Positions 8,289 through 16,794 are shown, counted from the stretch's first letter. The stretch: 21,795 bases of DNA from JAKORR01 sp964608495 (GCA_964608495.1 CAZSOQ010000078.1:1-21795); one strand, 5' to 3'. The notes: a model not told the origin generated them from the letters alone. A program made the numbers and translations.

Positions 8289-11147
8289 CTACTCGCCCTG
8301 CTCCTGGTACAGGACCCGGACGCTCCTGACCGTCGCGGTGGCCCCCTGTCGGCCCGCCGGGCCCAGGATCAGCCTAACCTTCCTCCTGCCGCTCAGCTCG
8401 CCGCCGGCCGCGGCATCGTGCCGCCGAACGGTCTTGAGCACGTCCAGGAACTGCACTCCCGTGGCGCCCGTGTCCCCCTGCAGGTACTGGGGCTCGCCGC
8501 CCTCGGCCTGGACCTTGAACCACCAGGCCGGGTCGGCCGCCGCGACGTCGAGCATGACCGCCGGCCGCCGGTCCGCGTCCAGCTCGAACAGGGGGCTCTG
8601 AACAGCGCCCCAGGCGCCCTGCGCCACGGTCAAGAGGGCCACTCCCTCACGCGCCTCCGCGCGGGCGCCGGCGCCCGGAAAGGCCTCCCACGACGCGATG
8701 GCCGGCCCGTCCGCGACGAAGGCCGTCCCCACGCCGTTGGCGAAGAGGACGTCCACCGTGCGGCGGTCCGCCGCGCCGGACGCGGCCTCGGCGGTCACCG
8801 TCAGCTTGTGCCTGCCGTCGGCGAGCCGCGTCGTGTCGAACTTCAGCGGCCGGGGCAGCACCTCGCCAGCCCAGACCTGCCGCCCATCCACGTCCACCAC
8901 CACGCGCGTGAGCCTATCCCCCTCCGGCGCGCTCACCGCGACCTCCAGGGCCACTTCCCCGCCCAGGCACTCCCCGGGGCGTGGCGACGTCAGGCGCACC
9001 GTGGGATAGCTGTAGTCCACTACGACCCCATCCACGAGCGTGCGGTTGCCCTCGCGGGTCAGCGCGCCGCCGGCAGGGCACAGGACGACGACCACGGCAG
9101 CGTCGGGCGGGATCGTCACGGGCATTGGCCCCGTGGCGCCCTTCGCGATGAAGACCCCCGCTACGGTCTCGTACAGGTCGCGCGGCTCGGGGCCCGCGTC
9201 CAGCGTCACCGTCTTCGACTCCTCGTGAGGGTTGAAGTACAGGTAGGTCGGGTAGGCCGGGCCGTGGTACCAGTCGGTCTTCAGGAGGTCCAGCCGCAGG
9301 ATCTCCTCGACGTCGGTGGTCTGCACGATGCCGCCCAGGTAGCCCACGTGCGAGGAGCCATACAGCCCCAGGTCCGTGGCGCAGTCGAGGGGCGATCCGC
9401 CGACGATATCGCCCATGGCGAAGGGGCTCTTGCCGTCGAATTCGTACCGCACGAAGAGCGCGTCCACGTACAGCCTGTCTGGGGCCGTCTGGCCCTCCGT
9501 CCGGTTCGTGTCCTCGACCTTCACGTACAGCGTGCCGTCGCGGTCGGTAGGCAGGTTGTACACGTAGGACCGATCGCCGTCGCCGGCAACGGTGAACATC
9601 TCCGTGAAGGGCCCGTCGGGTCCGGCCGCGTAGGAGAACCTGAACCCGGCGTCGCCGTCCCCGGCGTCCTCGCTGTGCGCGCTCACCGTCAGCCACCGCG
9701 ACACCGCCGGCGGCAGCGGCAGCGCCCACAAGTGCTCGAGGCGGTCGTGATCGCCGACCACTTGCTCCTGCAGCACCTCGTAGGCCCGCCCCGCAGCCTC
9801 CTGCAACACGCACGTGGCCTGGTAGTCGCCGGCCACGACCGAGCCCGGGGCCGTGTGGTAGTCGGCGCTCGGCGTGACGTTGAGCCGGGCGCGCTCGCGG
9901 CAGCCCTCGTAGCCGATGCAGTGGTCGGGATCGTGCCTGTTGGCCCAGGCCGCCGAGGTCTGGTGGTCGTCCGCGTGGGCGTCGGCGAAGAACAGCCGCG
10001 CCGAGTTGGCCAGGTTCAGCAGGTACTTCCCGATCGCCCGCGCGTAGCGGTCGTCGTAACGCGCCAGCGGCGCCACCACGCTCGCCTGGTCGTAGGTGCC
10101 CATCGCGAAGGCATAGCCGCCGCCGTCCACCGTGCTGCCGCTCAGGCCCGCCACGTCCACGTCCCCCCAGCGGTCCACGATCACGCCCCAGCCCGGCCGG
10201 ATCACTTTCGTCGGCCCGAAGCTCCAGTCCACCAGCTTGTGCACGTCGTACCGTCGCCCCAGCTCGGCCCTCATCCTGGCGGCGAGGCAGGCACCGTAGG
10301 GCAGCAGCAGCTCGTAGAGCGGATTGTGCTCGTAGCGCTCGAGGAACCGCATGCACAGGTCCGCCCCGCGCAGGTACCTCTCGTCGCCGGTCCTCACGTA
10401 GGCCATGTACTCGAACCAGGCGTACCCGGCCGCGGCGTCGGGCTCGGTCCAGAGCCCGTTGTCGGCGGGCTGCATCGTGCCGTAGTCGAAGGCCGTGTGA
10501 TCGAAGTCCGGCACGCCCTTGTCCCCGCCCATCGCCAGGATCGCCGCGAGCATCCGGTCGGCCGAAGTGCGCAGGTGCTGCTCCATCTCGCCCTTGCCTG
10601 GGTAGAGCCACAGCAGGTGGGCGAAGAGCAGGCTGGGATAGGTGTCGTACCAGAAGGACCCGCCCGTGCTGCCACGCAGGTTGTTGAGGTACAGCCCCCA
10701 GCCGCGGTCCTTCGAGAAGTACCTCTGGCACATGAGGACGAAATCGCGCCCGCCCTGGCTGCTCTTGTCCACGCCGACCAGCGAGGCGCCTACCACCGCC
10801 GCGATGCAGTTGATGGCCTCGTGCTGGTCGTCGCGCCTCTGGTAGGACATCCCGACGTAGGAGGGCAGGCCGAAGCCCGGCGGCCGGTAGTTGTGCTCGG
10901 TCTCGTCCCACCAGATCAGCGGTAGATACTGGCCCGTCTTGCCCGTGTCGAAGACGAAGGCGTCGTAGTCGCGCGCCACCTTCGCCCAGTCGCGCATCCT
11001 GTATGGCCGGGGGTGGTTGGGCATCAGCTCGACGCGGTCAACCGCCAGTTGCTGTGCCTGCGCGACCGCGCCGCTCAGCGTCACCACGCCGCCTGGCAGG
11101 ATCGCGACACTCAGCAGGATCGCGAGCGCGGGAGCGGGTGTCGTCAT
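8289..11147 (-). CDS. Large secreted multidomain protein, carbohydrate-enzyme-like
   Basis: I do not recognise the exact family of this 952-residue protein. Residues 7-33 are hydrophobic and end in AVAQAQ, like a signal peptide, although the start has no Lys/Arg. Residues 50-480 are rich in W, Y, G and D and paired helices (DETEHNYRPPGFGLPSYVG, GSFWYDTYPSLLFAHLLWLY, GLWTEPDAAAGYAWFEYMAY), resembling an (alpha/alpha)-toroid glycosidase or lyase. A beta-sandwich spans about 495-585. A further beta domain (600-705) contains YPTYLYFNPHEESKTVTLD. A Big_7-like immunoglobulin domain follows at about 730-810 (VRLTSPRPGECLGGEVALEV, DTTRLADGRHKLTVTAEA). A final beta domain lies at 830-950. The start at 11147 is chosen because AGGAG is about 8 bases upstream. 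The longer open frame to 11255 lacks signal-peptide features. Glycan binding and cleavage at the cell surface is inferred from architecture. Confidence 0.8.
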   Translation of the reverse strand: MTTPAPALAILLSVAILPGGVVTLSGAVAQAQQLAVDRVELMPNHPRPYRMRDWAKVARDYDAFVFDTGKTGQYLPLIWWDETEHNYRPPGFGLPSYVGMSYQRRDDQHEAINCIAAVVGASLVGVDKSSQGGRDFVLMCQRYFSKDRGWGLYLNNLRGSTGGSFWYDTYPSLLFAHLLWLYPGKGEMEQHLRTSADRMLAAILAMGGDKGVPDFDHTAFDYGTMQPADNGLWTEPDAAAGYAWFEYMAYVRTGDERYLRGADLCMRFLERYEHNPLYELLLPYGACLAARMRAELGRRYDVHKLVDWSFGPTKVIRPGWGVIVDRWGDVDVAGLSGSTVDGGGYAFAMGTYDQASVVAPLARYDDRYARAIGKYLLNLANSARLFFADAHADDHQTSAAWANRHDPDHCIGYEGCRERARLNVTPSADYHTAPGSVVAGDYQATCVLQEAAGRAYEVLQEQVVGDHDRLEHLWALPLPPAVSRWLTVSAHSEDAGDGDAGFRFSYAAGPDGPFTEMFTVAGDGDRSYVYNLPTDRDGTLYVKVEDTNRTEGQTAPDRLYVDALFVRYEFDGKSPFAMGDIVGGSPLDCATDLGLYGSSHVGYLGGIVQTTDVEEILRLDLLKTDWYHGPAYPTYLYFNPHEESKTVTLDAGPEPRDLYETVAGVFIAKGATGPMPVTIPPDAAVVVVLCPAGGALTREGNRTLVDGVVVDYSYPTVRLTSPRPGECLGGEVALEVAVSAPEGDRLTRVVVDVDGRQVWAGEVLPRPLKFDTTRLADGRHKLTVTAEAASGAADRRTVDVLFANGVGTAFVADGPAIASWEAFPGAGARAEAREGVALLTVAQGAWGAVQSPLFELDADRRPAVMLDVAAADPAWWFKVQAEGGEPQYLQGDTGATGVQFLDVLKTVRRHDAAAGGELSGRRKVRLILGPAGRQGATATVRSVRVLYQEQGE

Positions 11148-11292
11148 CCCTGACACTCCTCGTCGTATGCCGCCTGGCGGGTGTCCCACCGCCGCGGCGA
11201 CGTCCAGGGGGCCGCGCCGCGAGCCCGCCGTCGCGCCGCTTACGGCTTCGGGCACCCTCGATGCGCCTCCACGCGCGGCCCGGTCGCCACGA

Positions 11293-11976
11293 TCACAGCG
11301 CGCCCAGCCAGTCCAAGATCGTCCCGTTCACGGCCTCGGGCTCCTCCAGATTCAGGAAGTGCCCAGTCATCGGCACCACCACGACCGAGCAAGGCCCGCC
11401 CAAGCGGTCCAGTAGCAGGTCCGCCTTCAGACGCTCCGCGTCCTCGGCCCGGTAGAGCTGGCGCCCGCCGATCACCATGAGGGCCGGGCACGTGATCGCC
11501 GGCAACCAGTCCACGGCGTCGAAGTCCGCGACGGTCGGCCACAGATTGCCGTACACGCGCTGCCCCATGTTCCGGAAGACCTCCTCGCGCGTGTCCTCGA
11601 TCCATCGCCTGACCGTCCTGTGAAGACCCGGGACGAACATGCCGGGCAGATGCGGCACGACCACGCTCAGCGACGGGAAGGCGTCCACGAGCACGATCGC
11701 CCGGGTCAGGTCCGGTCGGTCATGCGCGATCTGCAGCGCCATCATCCCGCCCATCGAATGGCCGATCAGCACCGCCGGCGTCCCCCCGAGCCGGCCCACG
11801 ACCCACGCCGCCAGGCCCTGCAGGGACTGCTCCACGCCCTCGGTCGGGCCGCCGTGGTAGGGCAGGTCGGGTGTGGCCACGTCCCAGCCGGCGGCGCGCA
11901 GTGCCGTCGCCTGCGGCTCCCAGAAACGGCAATCGCAGCCGAAGCCGTGGATGAGCATCGCGGATCGCGGGTCCAT
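11293..11976 (-). CDS. Alpha/beta hydrolase
   Basis: This 227-residue single-domain alpha/beta hydrolase carries the oxyanion segment LIHGFGCDCRFW at the very start, the nucleophile elbow GHSMGG (S74) and the catalytic histidine H206 in VPMTGHFLNLEEP. The usual acid after strand 7 is not obvious (VIGGRQLYRAEDAE). D98 in IVLVDAFPS, after strand 6, is an alternative acid used by some members. The protein could be an esterase, lipase or C-C hydrolase, and the sequence does not decide. The start at 11976 gives a compact protein beginning just before strand 3. The frame is open to 12111, but the extra residues are proline/arginine-rich and unlike the family. GGAGGG lies 12 bases upstream, somewhat far. 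Its stop is 145 bases before the large secreted protein on the same strand. Confidence 0.88.
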   Translation of the reverse strand: MDPRSAMLIHGFGCDCRFWEPQATALRAAGWDVATPDLPYHGGPTEGVEQSLQGLAAWVVGRLGGTPAVLIGHSMGGMMALQIAHDRPDLTRAIVLVDAFPSLSVVVPHLPGMFVPGLHRTVRRWIEDTREEVFRNMGQRVYGNLWPTVADFDAVDWLPAITCPALMVIGGRQLYRAEDAERLKADLLLDRLGGPCSVVVVPMTGHFLNLEEPEAVNGTILDWLGAL

Positions 11977-12379
11977 GCTGCGCCTTGGCCCTCCATCATC
12001 CGGCGGCGGTATGGGCCCGATGCCCGGGACTCGCCGCGCCAGGAACTCGCGGGGAACTTTCGCCACGCACCGTTCCACCTCCTCGGACCGGCTCCCATCG
12101 CGCACGAGCAAGAGGAGATCGGCCGTCGGCCGCGAATCCTAGAGGCGTGACCAACGATCGCGCCTCTGTCTGCGGCCTGTGGCTGCGACAGGGGACGCTG
12201 TCGGCGAGAGGACCGGCCGAGAGGTGCTCTTCCGGGCGGGGTGAGGCGTCGCCGGCCACGTGCTCGATGCGTTTCTGTGGGACGCAGGCACACGGTCCGA
12301 CGATAGCCCGGACGGCCTCGGGCCCGGGAGCAGCAGCACCCGGCCGCAAGCGACGCAGCGCATCAGAGGAGGGCCGCGG
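11977..12379. other. 403-base divergent intergenic region
   Basis: This lies between the divergent hydrolase and pterin dehydratase genes. Open frames crossing it have no family-like sequence. It contains the 10-bp hairpin at 12141-12167 and, at its end, the ribosome-binding site GAGGAGGG (12366-12373). I could not find convincing promoter boxes on either strand. Confidence 0.55.
12141..12167. repeat. 10-bp inverted repeat between divergent genes
   Basis: AGAGGCGTGA (12141-12150) pairs with TCGCGCCTCT (12158-12167) with one G-T wobble and a 7-base loop. It sits 165 bases from the hydrolase start and 213 bases from the pterin dehydratase start. It is not placed as a terminator of either gene, so an operator or a leader RNA structure is possible. 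Confidence 0.4.
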
Positions 12380-12706
12380 ATGAGTCTGATCGAGGAACAC
12401 TGCGAAGCACTGGCTGCCGGCACACCGCCTCTCACCCCCGAGCAGGCTGCGGGTCTGGCCCAGCAGACGCCCGCCTGGGCCCTGGCCGAGGCGTCCATCA
12501 CCCGGGAGTTCCAGTTCACGAGCTTCCGCCGCGCCATCGAGTTCGTCCGGCGCCTGGCGGAACTGGCTGAGGCCGAGAACCATCACCCCGACATTCACAT
12601 CTACTACAATCGCGTGCAACTGGAGCTCTCGTCCCACAGGATCGGCGGGCTCACGAGGAACGACTTCATCCTGGCGGCCAAGATAGACCGGCTGGTTGAG
12701 GCCTGA
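12380..12706 (+). CDS. Pterin-4a-carbinolamine dehydratase (PCD/DCoH family)
   Basis: This 108-residue protein matches pterin-4a-carbinolamine dehydratase, which dehydrates 4a-hydroxytetrahydrobiopterin in the recycling of pterin cofactors. The signature is complete: EFQFTSFRRAIEFV, then AEAENHHPDIHIYY with H68, H69 and P70, then VQLELSSH (H86) and GLTRNDFILAAKID. Its length is normal for the family. The start at 12380 has GAGGAGGG 6 bases upstream, and the longer open frame to 12260 is unsupported. No phenylalanine hydroxylase lies nearby, so the protein may serve another pterin-dependent enzyme, or a molybdopterin or folate-linked role proposed for bacterial homologues. It is followed after 189 bases by the second Gfo/Idh gene. 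Confidence 0.93.
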   Translation: MSLIEEHCEALAAGTPPLTPEQAAGLAQQTPAWALAEASITREFQFTSFRRAIEFVRRLAELAEAENHHPDIHIYYNRVQLELSSHRIGGLTRNDFILAAKIDRLVEA

Positions 12707-12715
12707 CCTCCGCGG

Positions 12716-12739
12716 GCGCTGAGCTCGGCCCGACAGCGC
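12716..12739 (+). terminator. Hairpin after the pterin dehydratase gene
   Basis: GCGCTG (12716-12721) pairs with CAGCGC (12734-12739) around a 12-base loop, starting 10 bases after the stop codon. A second inverted repeat follows, CCGCTCCT (12743-12750) with AGGAGCGG (12780-12787). No U-tract is present, so termination is only suggested. Confidence 0.35.
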
Positions 12740-12895
12740 GCTCCGCTCCTCGCTCTGTCCCTCGGGCGCCGGGGCGCGCAGGAGCGGGCCATGCGTCCCC
12801 GCCCCCCTCACCGCGACTCTCGCGCGGTCGGGGCGTCCCCGCCCGTGCGAGGGACTCGCGCCGGCAGCCCGGACCATCACGGAGGCATCGCGGCC

Positions 12896-14065
12896 ATGGG
12901 CATCAGTCTCGGCCTGGTGGGCCTCGGCAGCTTCGGCAGCGCTTTCGCCGACCTCTTCAAGCGTCACCCGCTGGTGGACCGCATCGCCCTGTGCGACCGC
13001 GAGCCGGAGCGGGTGGCCCGCCTCGCCAACGACCCCTTCTTCCAGGGCAAGTTCGACCCCCGGGACGCCTATGGGTCGCTGGAGGACGTGCTGAGGTCGG
13101 ACGTGGACGCCGTGGCCATCATCACGCAGCCCTGGCTGCACGCGCCGCAGGCCCTCGCGGCCCTCGAGGCGGGCAAGCACGTGTACAGCGCCGTGCCCAT
13201 CTCCTCGGTGCCCGACGGCGACGAGATCCTGGACTGGTGCGACCGGCTGGTGGAGGCCTGCAGCCGCACGGGGCTGCTGTACATGCTCGGCGAGACGACG
13301 TACTTCCGCCCGGAGGCCATGTTCTGCCGCCGCAGGGCCGCCGAGGGAGCCTTCGGCAGCTTCGTCTATGCCGAGGGCGAGTACTTCCATGACGTGGACT
13401 CGGCCTGCAATCTGCGCGAGGTCCAGAAGAGCCGGCTGGCGAGCAAGGCCGGGCAGGAATGGATCGAGCAGTCCAGGCGGTACGCCGAGCGCGGCATCAT
13501 GGGCGGGCCCATGCACTACCCCACCCACTCGGCCAGCGGGCCGGTGTGCGTGATGAGGGCCCACGCTGTCAAGGTCACGGCCTACGGCTACGCCAACCAG
13601 ACGGGCGACCCGTACTTCAGCGGCACGGCCTTCAGCAACGAGACCGCCTTCTTCCAGATGAGCAACGGGGCGGTAGTGCGGCTGTGCGAGCACCGCGAGA
13701 TCGGGCACCCGGGCGACGAGACCTTCCGCGTGTTCGGCACCAGGGGCAGCTACGGCGACCGCCTGTGGCGCGACAACGGGACTGCGACGCGTCTCACGGT
13801 GGCGGAGATGCGCGATCCCCTGCCGCCCGAGGTCGAGGAGGCCTTCCGCGAGGGCAAGAAGGAGGCCGAGCTGTACGGCGGCCACGGCGGGTCGCATCCC
13901 TACCTGGTGCACGAGTTCGTGGACGCCGTGGCCCACGCGCGCCAGCCCGCGATCAACATCTGGGAGGCCGCGCGCTACATGGCGATGGGGGTCATGGCCC
14001 ACAAGTCCGCGCTGGTGGACGGCGAGAGGCTGGACGTGCCGGATTGGGGCGACGCGCCCGAGTGA
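12896..14065 (+). CDS. Gfo/Idh/MocA-like protein lacking the EKP lysine
   Basis: This 389-residue protein has a clear N-terminal Rossmann domain (LGLVGLGSFGSAFADLF, IALCDREPERV) and the Gfo/Idh/MocA C-terminal fold. Where the family has Glu-Lys-Pro it reads A99-V100-P101 (KHVYSAVPISSV). The usual Asp-x-x-x-His region is replaced by GGPMHYPTHSAS (H207, H211). The protein therefore belongs to a divergent branch, and a hydride-transfer role with the standard lysine is doubtful. Other conserved parts, such as GETTYFRPEAMFCRR and HPYLVHEFVDAV, indicate a functional, not decayed, protein. The start at 12896 has GGAGG (12881-12885) 10 bases upstream and begins directly with the first Rossmann strand. 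A strong hairpin follows the stop, and ftsK then has its own promoter. Confidence 0.9.
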   Translation: MGISLGLVGLGSFGSAFADLFKRHPLVDRIALCDREPERVARLANDPFFQGKFDPRDAYGSLEDVLRSDVDAVAIITQPWLHAPQALAALEAGKHVYSAVPISSVPDGDEILDWCDRLVEACSRTGLLYMLGETTYFRPEAMFCRRRAAEGAFGSFVYAEGEYFHDVDSACNLREVQKSRLASKAGQEWIEQSRRYAERGIMGGPMHYPTHSASGPVCVMRAHAVKVTAYGYANQTGDPYFSGTAFSNETAFFQMSNGAVVRLCEHREIGHPGDETFRVFGTRGSYGDRLWRDNGTATRLTVAEMRDPLPPEVEEAFREGKKEAELYGGHGGSHPYLVHEFVDAVAHARQPAINIWEAARYMAMGVMAHKSALVDGERLDVPDWGDAPE

Positions 14066-14114
14066 GGCCCCGGGGCCCGCGCGGCCCCCTCACCTGCTCT
14101 GCGCGGCCGGGGCC
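14066..14114 (+). terminator. 14-bp GC hairpin after the second Gfo/Idh gene
   Basis: GGCCCCGG (14066-14073) plus CCGCGC (14077-14082) pairs with GCGCGG (14101-14106) plus CCGGGGCC (14107-14114). That makes 14 base pairs with a 3-base bulge and an 18-base loop, and it starts right after the stop codon. The ftsK promoter begins 20 bases further on. It lacks a U-tract but is the strongest terminator-like stem in the window. Confidence 0.5.
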
Positions 14115-14134
14115 CTGTCGTCGGCCGCGTCCTC

Positions 14135-14163
14135 TTGTCCCCCGTCCCCCGGCACGCTATACT
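14135..14163 (+). promoter_or_regulatory. Sigma70-type promoter of ftsK
   Basis: TTGTCC (14135-14140) and TATACT (14158-14163) are separated by exactly 17 bases. They match the consensus at 4 of 6 and 5 of 6 positions, and lie about 50 bases before the ftsK start in an otherwise GC-rich gap. The argG promoter has nearly the same boxes and spacing. Confidence 0.65.
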
Positions 14164-14215
14164 TATGTAGGTCCCGGGGTATCGAGCCATAGGTCACAGC
14201 ACGAGGGGAAGAACC

Positions 14216-16648
14216 ATGGCCAAAGGCAGACCATCGCAGCAACACGGCACCTTGGCACCGGACCTTGCCGCCATCGCCTTGGTGACGCTGGCGTTCCTGC
14301 TCCTTGCGAGTCTGATCTACGCCCACAAGGACTCCGGCCCCCTGCTCAACTTCCTGGCCGACGCGCTCCAGTTGTCGCTAGGAATGGGGGCTTGGCTGGT
14401 GCCTCTGGTGTGCCTCGCGGCCGGCGTGTGTCTGGGCATGGAGGAGCGGCCTGCCCTCCCCCGTCGTGTCCTCATCGGCGCCACAATCGTCTACCTCGTG
14501 CTCCTCGCCATGCTCCACCTTGCCAGCCTTTCCACCGACGCCGCGACCCCTGCGGGCATGCGCTTGGCCGGCGGCTACCTCGGCGCGGGCGTCGCCTGGC
14601 TGCTGTCCAGTGCCTTCGGCGACCTCGGCGCCTACATCGTCCTCGTCGGCACGGCCCTCGCGGGCACGATCATGGTCGCCCAGTCGAGCTGGATGGAATT
14701 CCTCAGCGGCCTGGGCGAGACGCTGATCCGCGCCGGTGAGCTGGTCGGCCACGGCCTGGCCGCGCTCGTCCCGCGTCCGCCGGCACGCCCGCGGGCCCGT
14801 CGCCGACGGCCCCGCGCCGAGGCCGAGGACACCTCGGAGGAGGAGGTCCTGCCCGAGCGCGAGGCCAGAGCCCCCCGGCGTCGGCCCAGCCAGGGCATCT
14901 TCGACCCGGCCGAGGAAGGCGAGGGGGCCGCCACGGGTCAGGCCCGGCCCGACGAGCGGTTGCCGATCCAGGACCCCGGTCCCGCGGCCGGTCCGCCCGC
15001 GTCGGCTCAGGGCAAGAGGCCTGCCGGGCGCGCGCCGGGCGCGCAGGGGGCGAGCGCCGATCATCTGGCGACCCTGGACGACGAGCCGGCCACGCGGCAC
15101 CACTGGGACCTGCCGCCGGTGGACGTTCTGCCTTCGCACCCTGACGACCGCACCACGGCCGAGGACACGGCCACCATCAACACGCAGATCGAGACCATCG
15201 AGGAGACGCTTCTGAACTTCGGCATCCCCGCGCGCGTCGTCGCCTACCAGCACGGCCCGACGCTCACGCGCTACGAAGTCGAGCTCGACCCCGGCATCCG
15301 CGTGTCGAAGGTCATCCAGCTCCAGCGCGAGCTCGCCATGGCCCTGGCCGTGGGCGGCAGCCTGCGCATCGAGGCGCCCATACCGGGCAAGCGGGCTGTC
15401 GGCATCGAGGTGCCCAACCGCGACCGGCGCATCGTCAGCCTGCGCTCGGTGATCGCTTCGGACGAGTTCCAGGACCATCGGTCGCTCCTGGCCGTGGCCC
15501 TGGGCAAGGACGTGGCGGGTGAGCCCATCATCGTTGACCTCGAGCCCATGCCCCATCTGCTCGTCGCGGGCCAGACCGGCTCGGGCAAGAGCGTGTGCCT
15601 GCACACCATCATCGTCAGTCTGCTCATGCGGGCCACGCCCGAGCAGGTGCGCCTGGTCATCATTGACCCCAAGCGCGTGGAGATGACCATCTACGACTCC
15701 ATCCCGCACCTCTTCTGCCCCGTGGTCTACACCCTCCGCGAGGCCGCGGACGTCCTGCGCAAGTGCATCCGCGAGATGCAGCGGCGCTACGACCGGTTCG
15801 CGGTGGCGGGAGTGTCGAACATCCGCGAGTACAACCTGCAGGCGATCGAGGAAGCAGAGGAGACGGGCGTGGCGCCGGAGCCGCTGCCGCGGATCGTGGT
15901 CATCATAGACGAGCTGGCCGACCTGATGACCCGCGCGCGGGCCGAGTTCGAGCAGAGCATCTGCCAGCTCGCGCGCCTGGCCCGCGCCACGGGCATCTAC
16001 GTCATCGCGGCTACCCAGCGCCCGTCGGTCAACGTCATCACGGGCCACATCAAGGCCAACTTCGCCGCCCGTATCGCCATGCGCCTGCCGGCCTCGCACG
16101 ACTCGCGCACCATCCTCGATTCGGTGGGCGCGGACAAGCTGCTCGGCTGCGGCGACATGCTGCTGCTCACCTCCGAGCTGTCCAAGCCCTTGCGCGTCCA
16201 GGGGGCTTACGTGGACCGCCCCGACCTGGCGGAGCTCGCGCAGTTCATCCAGGCCCAGGGCGAGCCCGAGTTCGCCATCGTTCCCGATTTCGTGGTGGAC
16301 GACGGCGAGACCGACGACATGGGCGAGGAAGTGGAGGTAGGCGACGAGCTCTTCGAGTCCGCCGTCCGCTACGTGGTCGCCGAGCAGGAAGCCTCGGTGT
16401 CCATGCTCCAGCGGCGCTTCAAGATCGGCTACGCTCGGGCCGGCCGCCTCATAGACCTGATGGAGCGGCGCGGCATCGTCGGGCCCCACGAGGGCTCCCG
16501 TCCCAGGCGGGTTCTCGCGGGCCTGCACAACGTTGACGAGATCCTGGCCGGGGTGCGCCCCGGGTCCGGCGAGCCCGAGATCGAGCCGGAATCCGGCCCG
16601 GAGCAGGACCCGGAGGAGGAGCCGCAGGCTTCGGGGCTGCGCACCTGA
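14216..16648 (+). CDS. ftsK: FtsK/SpoIIIE family DNA translocase
   Basis: This 810-residue protein pumps chromosomal DNA through the closing septum and coordinates dimer resolution. Residues 17-154 hold four or five membrane helices. A charged, proline/arginine-rich linker (185-300) follows. The alpha domain begins near TINTQIETIEETLLNFGIP. The RecA-like motor has Walker A GQTGSGKS (452-459, K458) and Walker B VVIIDELADLM (D565, E566). ATQRPSVNVITGHIKANF is a family signature. A winged-helix gamma domain (about 712-775: VSMLQRRFKIGYARAGRLID) recognises orienting DNA sequences. The size is close to Bacillus SpoIIIE and well below E. coli FtsK. The start at 14216 has GAGGGGAAG about 5 bases upstream. 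Its own promoter lies at 14135-14163, and argG follows from another promoter. Confidence 0.96.
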   Translation: MAKGRPSQQHGTLAPDLAAIALVTLAFLLLASLIYAHKDSGPLLNFLADALQLSLGMGAWLVPLVCLAAGVCLGMEERPALPRRVLIGATIVYLVLLAMLHLASLSTDAATPAGMRLAGGYLGAGVAWLLSSAFGDLGAYIVLVGTALAGTIMVAQSSWMEFLSGLGETLIRAGELVGHGLAALVPRPPARPRARRRRPRAEAEDTSEEEVLPEREARAPRRRPSQGIFDPAEEGEGAATGQARPDERLPIQDPGPAAGPPASAQGKRPAGRAPGAQGASADHLATLDDEPATRHHWDLPPVDVLPSHPDDRTTAEDTATINTQIETIEETLLNFGIPARVVAYQHGPTLTRYEVELDPGIRVSKVIQLQRELAMALAVGGSLRIEAPIPGKRAVGIEVPNRDRRIVSLRSVIASDEFQDHRSLLAVALGKDVAGEPIIVDLEPMPHLLVAGQTGSGKSVCLHTIIVSLLMRATPEQVRLVIIDPKRVEMTIYDSIPHLFCPVVYTLREAADVLRKCIREMQRRYDRFAVAGVSNIREYNLQAIEEAEETGVAPEPLPRIVVIIDELADLMTRARAEFEQSICQLARLARATGIYVIAATQRPSVNVITGHIKANFAARIAMRLPASHDSRTILDSVGADKLLGCGDMLLLTSELSKPLRVQGAYVDRPDLAELAQFIQAQGEPEFAIVPDFVVDDGETDDMGEEVEVGDELFESAVRYVVAEQEASVSMLQRRFKIGYARAGRLIDLMERRGIVGPHEGSRPRRVLAGLHNVDEILAGVRPGSGEPEIEPESGPEQDPEEEPQASGLRT

Positions 16649-16728
16649 CCGCTCCCAGCCCGACCGCCGCGAGAACCTGCGAGCCACGCATCGCCGCCCC
16701 GGCTTCACCTGGTCCCGAGCGCTAATGC

Positions 16729-16757
16729 TTGTCGCCGCTCCGCACGTCGTCTATCAT
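16729..16757 (+). promoter_or_regulatory. Sigma70-type promoter of argG
   Basis: TTGTCG (16729-16734) and TATCAT (16752-16757) are separated by 17 bases, 37 bases before the argG start. The boxes resemble those upstream of ftsK. Confidence 0.6.
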
Positions 16758-16794
16758 GCATCACCCAATCCCCACCAGGAGGAGAGGAGAGGCT

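Noticed and set aside
8418..10925. 835-codon plus-strand open frame opposite the large secreted gene
   Set aside because: High GC produces long antisense frames. The translation is rich in R, V, H and G without domain motifs, while the minus-strand frame has a signal segment and a recognisable Ig-like domain.
11996..14002. 668-codon minus-strand frame opposite the second Gfo/Idh and pterin dehydratase genes
   Set aside because: The plus-strand genes have complete family motifs and ribosome-binding sites, and the antisense translation has none.
14378..16708. 776-codon minus-strand frame opposite ftsK
   Set aside because: It is a shadow of ftsK, whose Walker motifs and signature segments are unmistakable on the plus strand.
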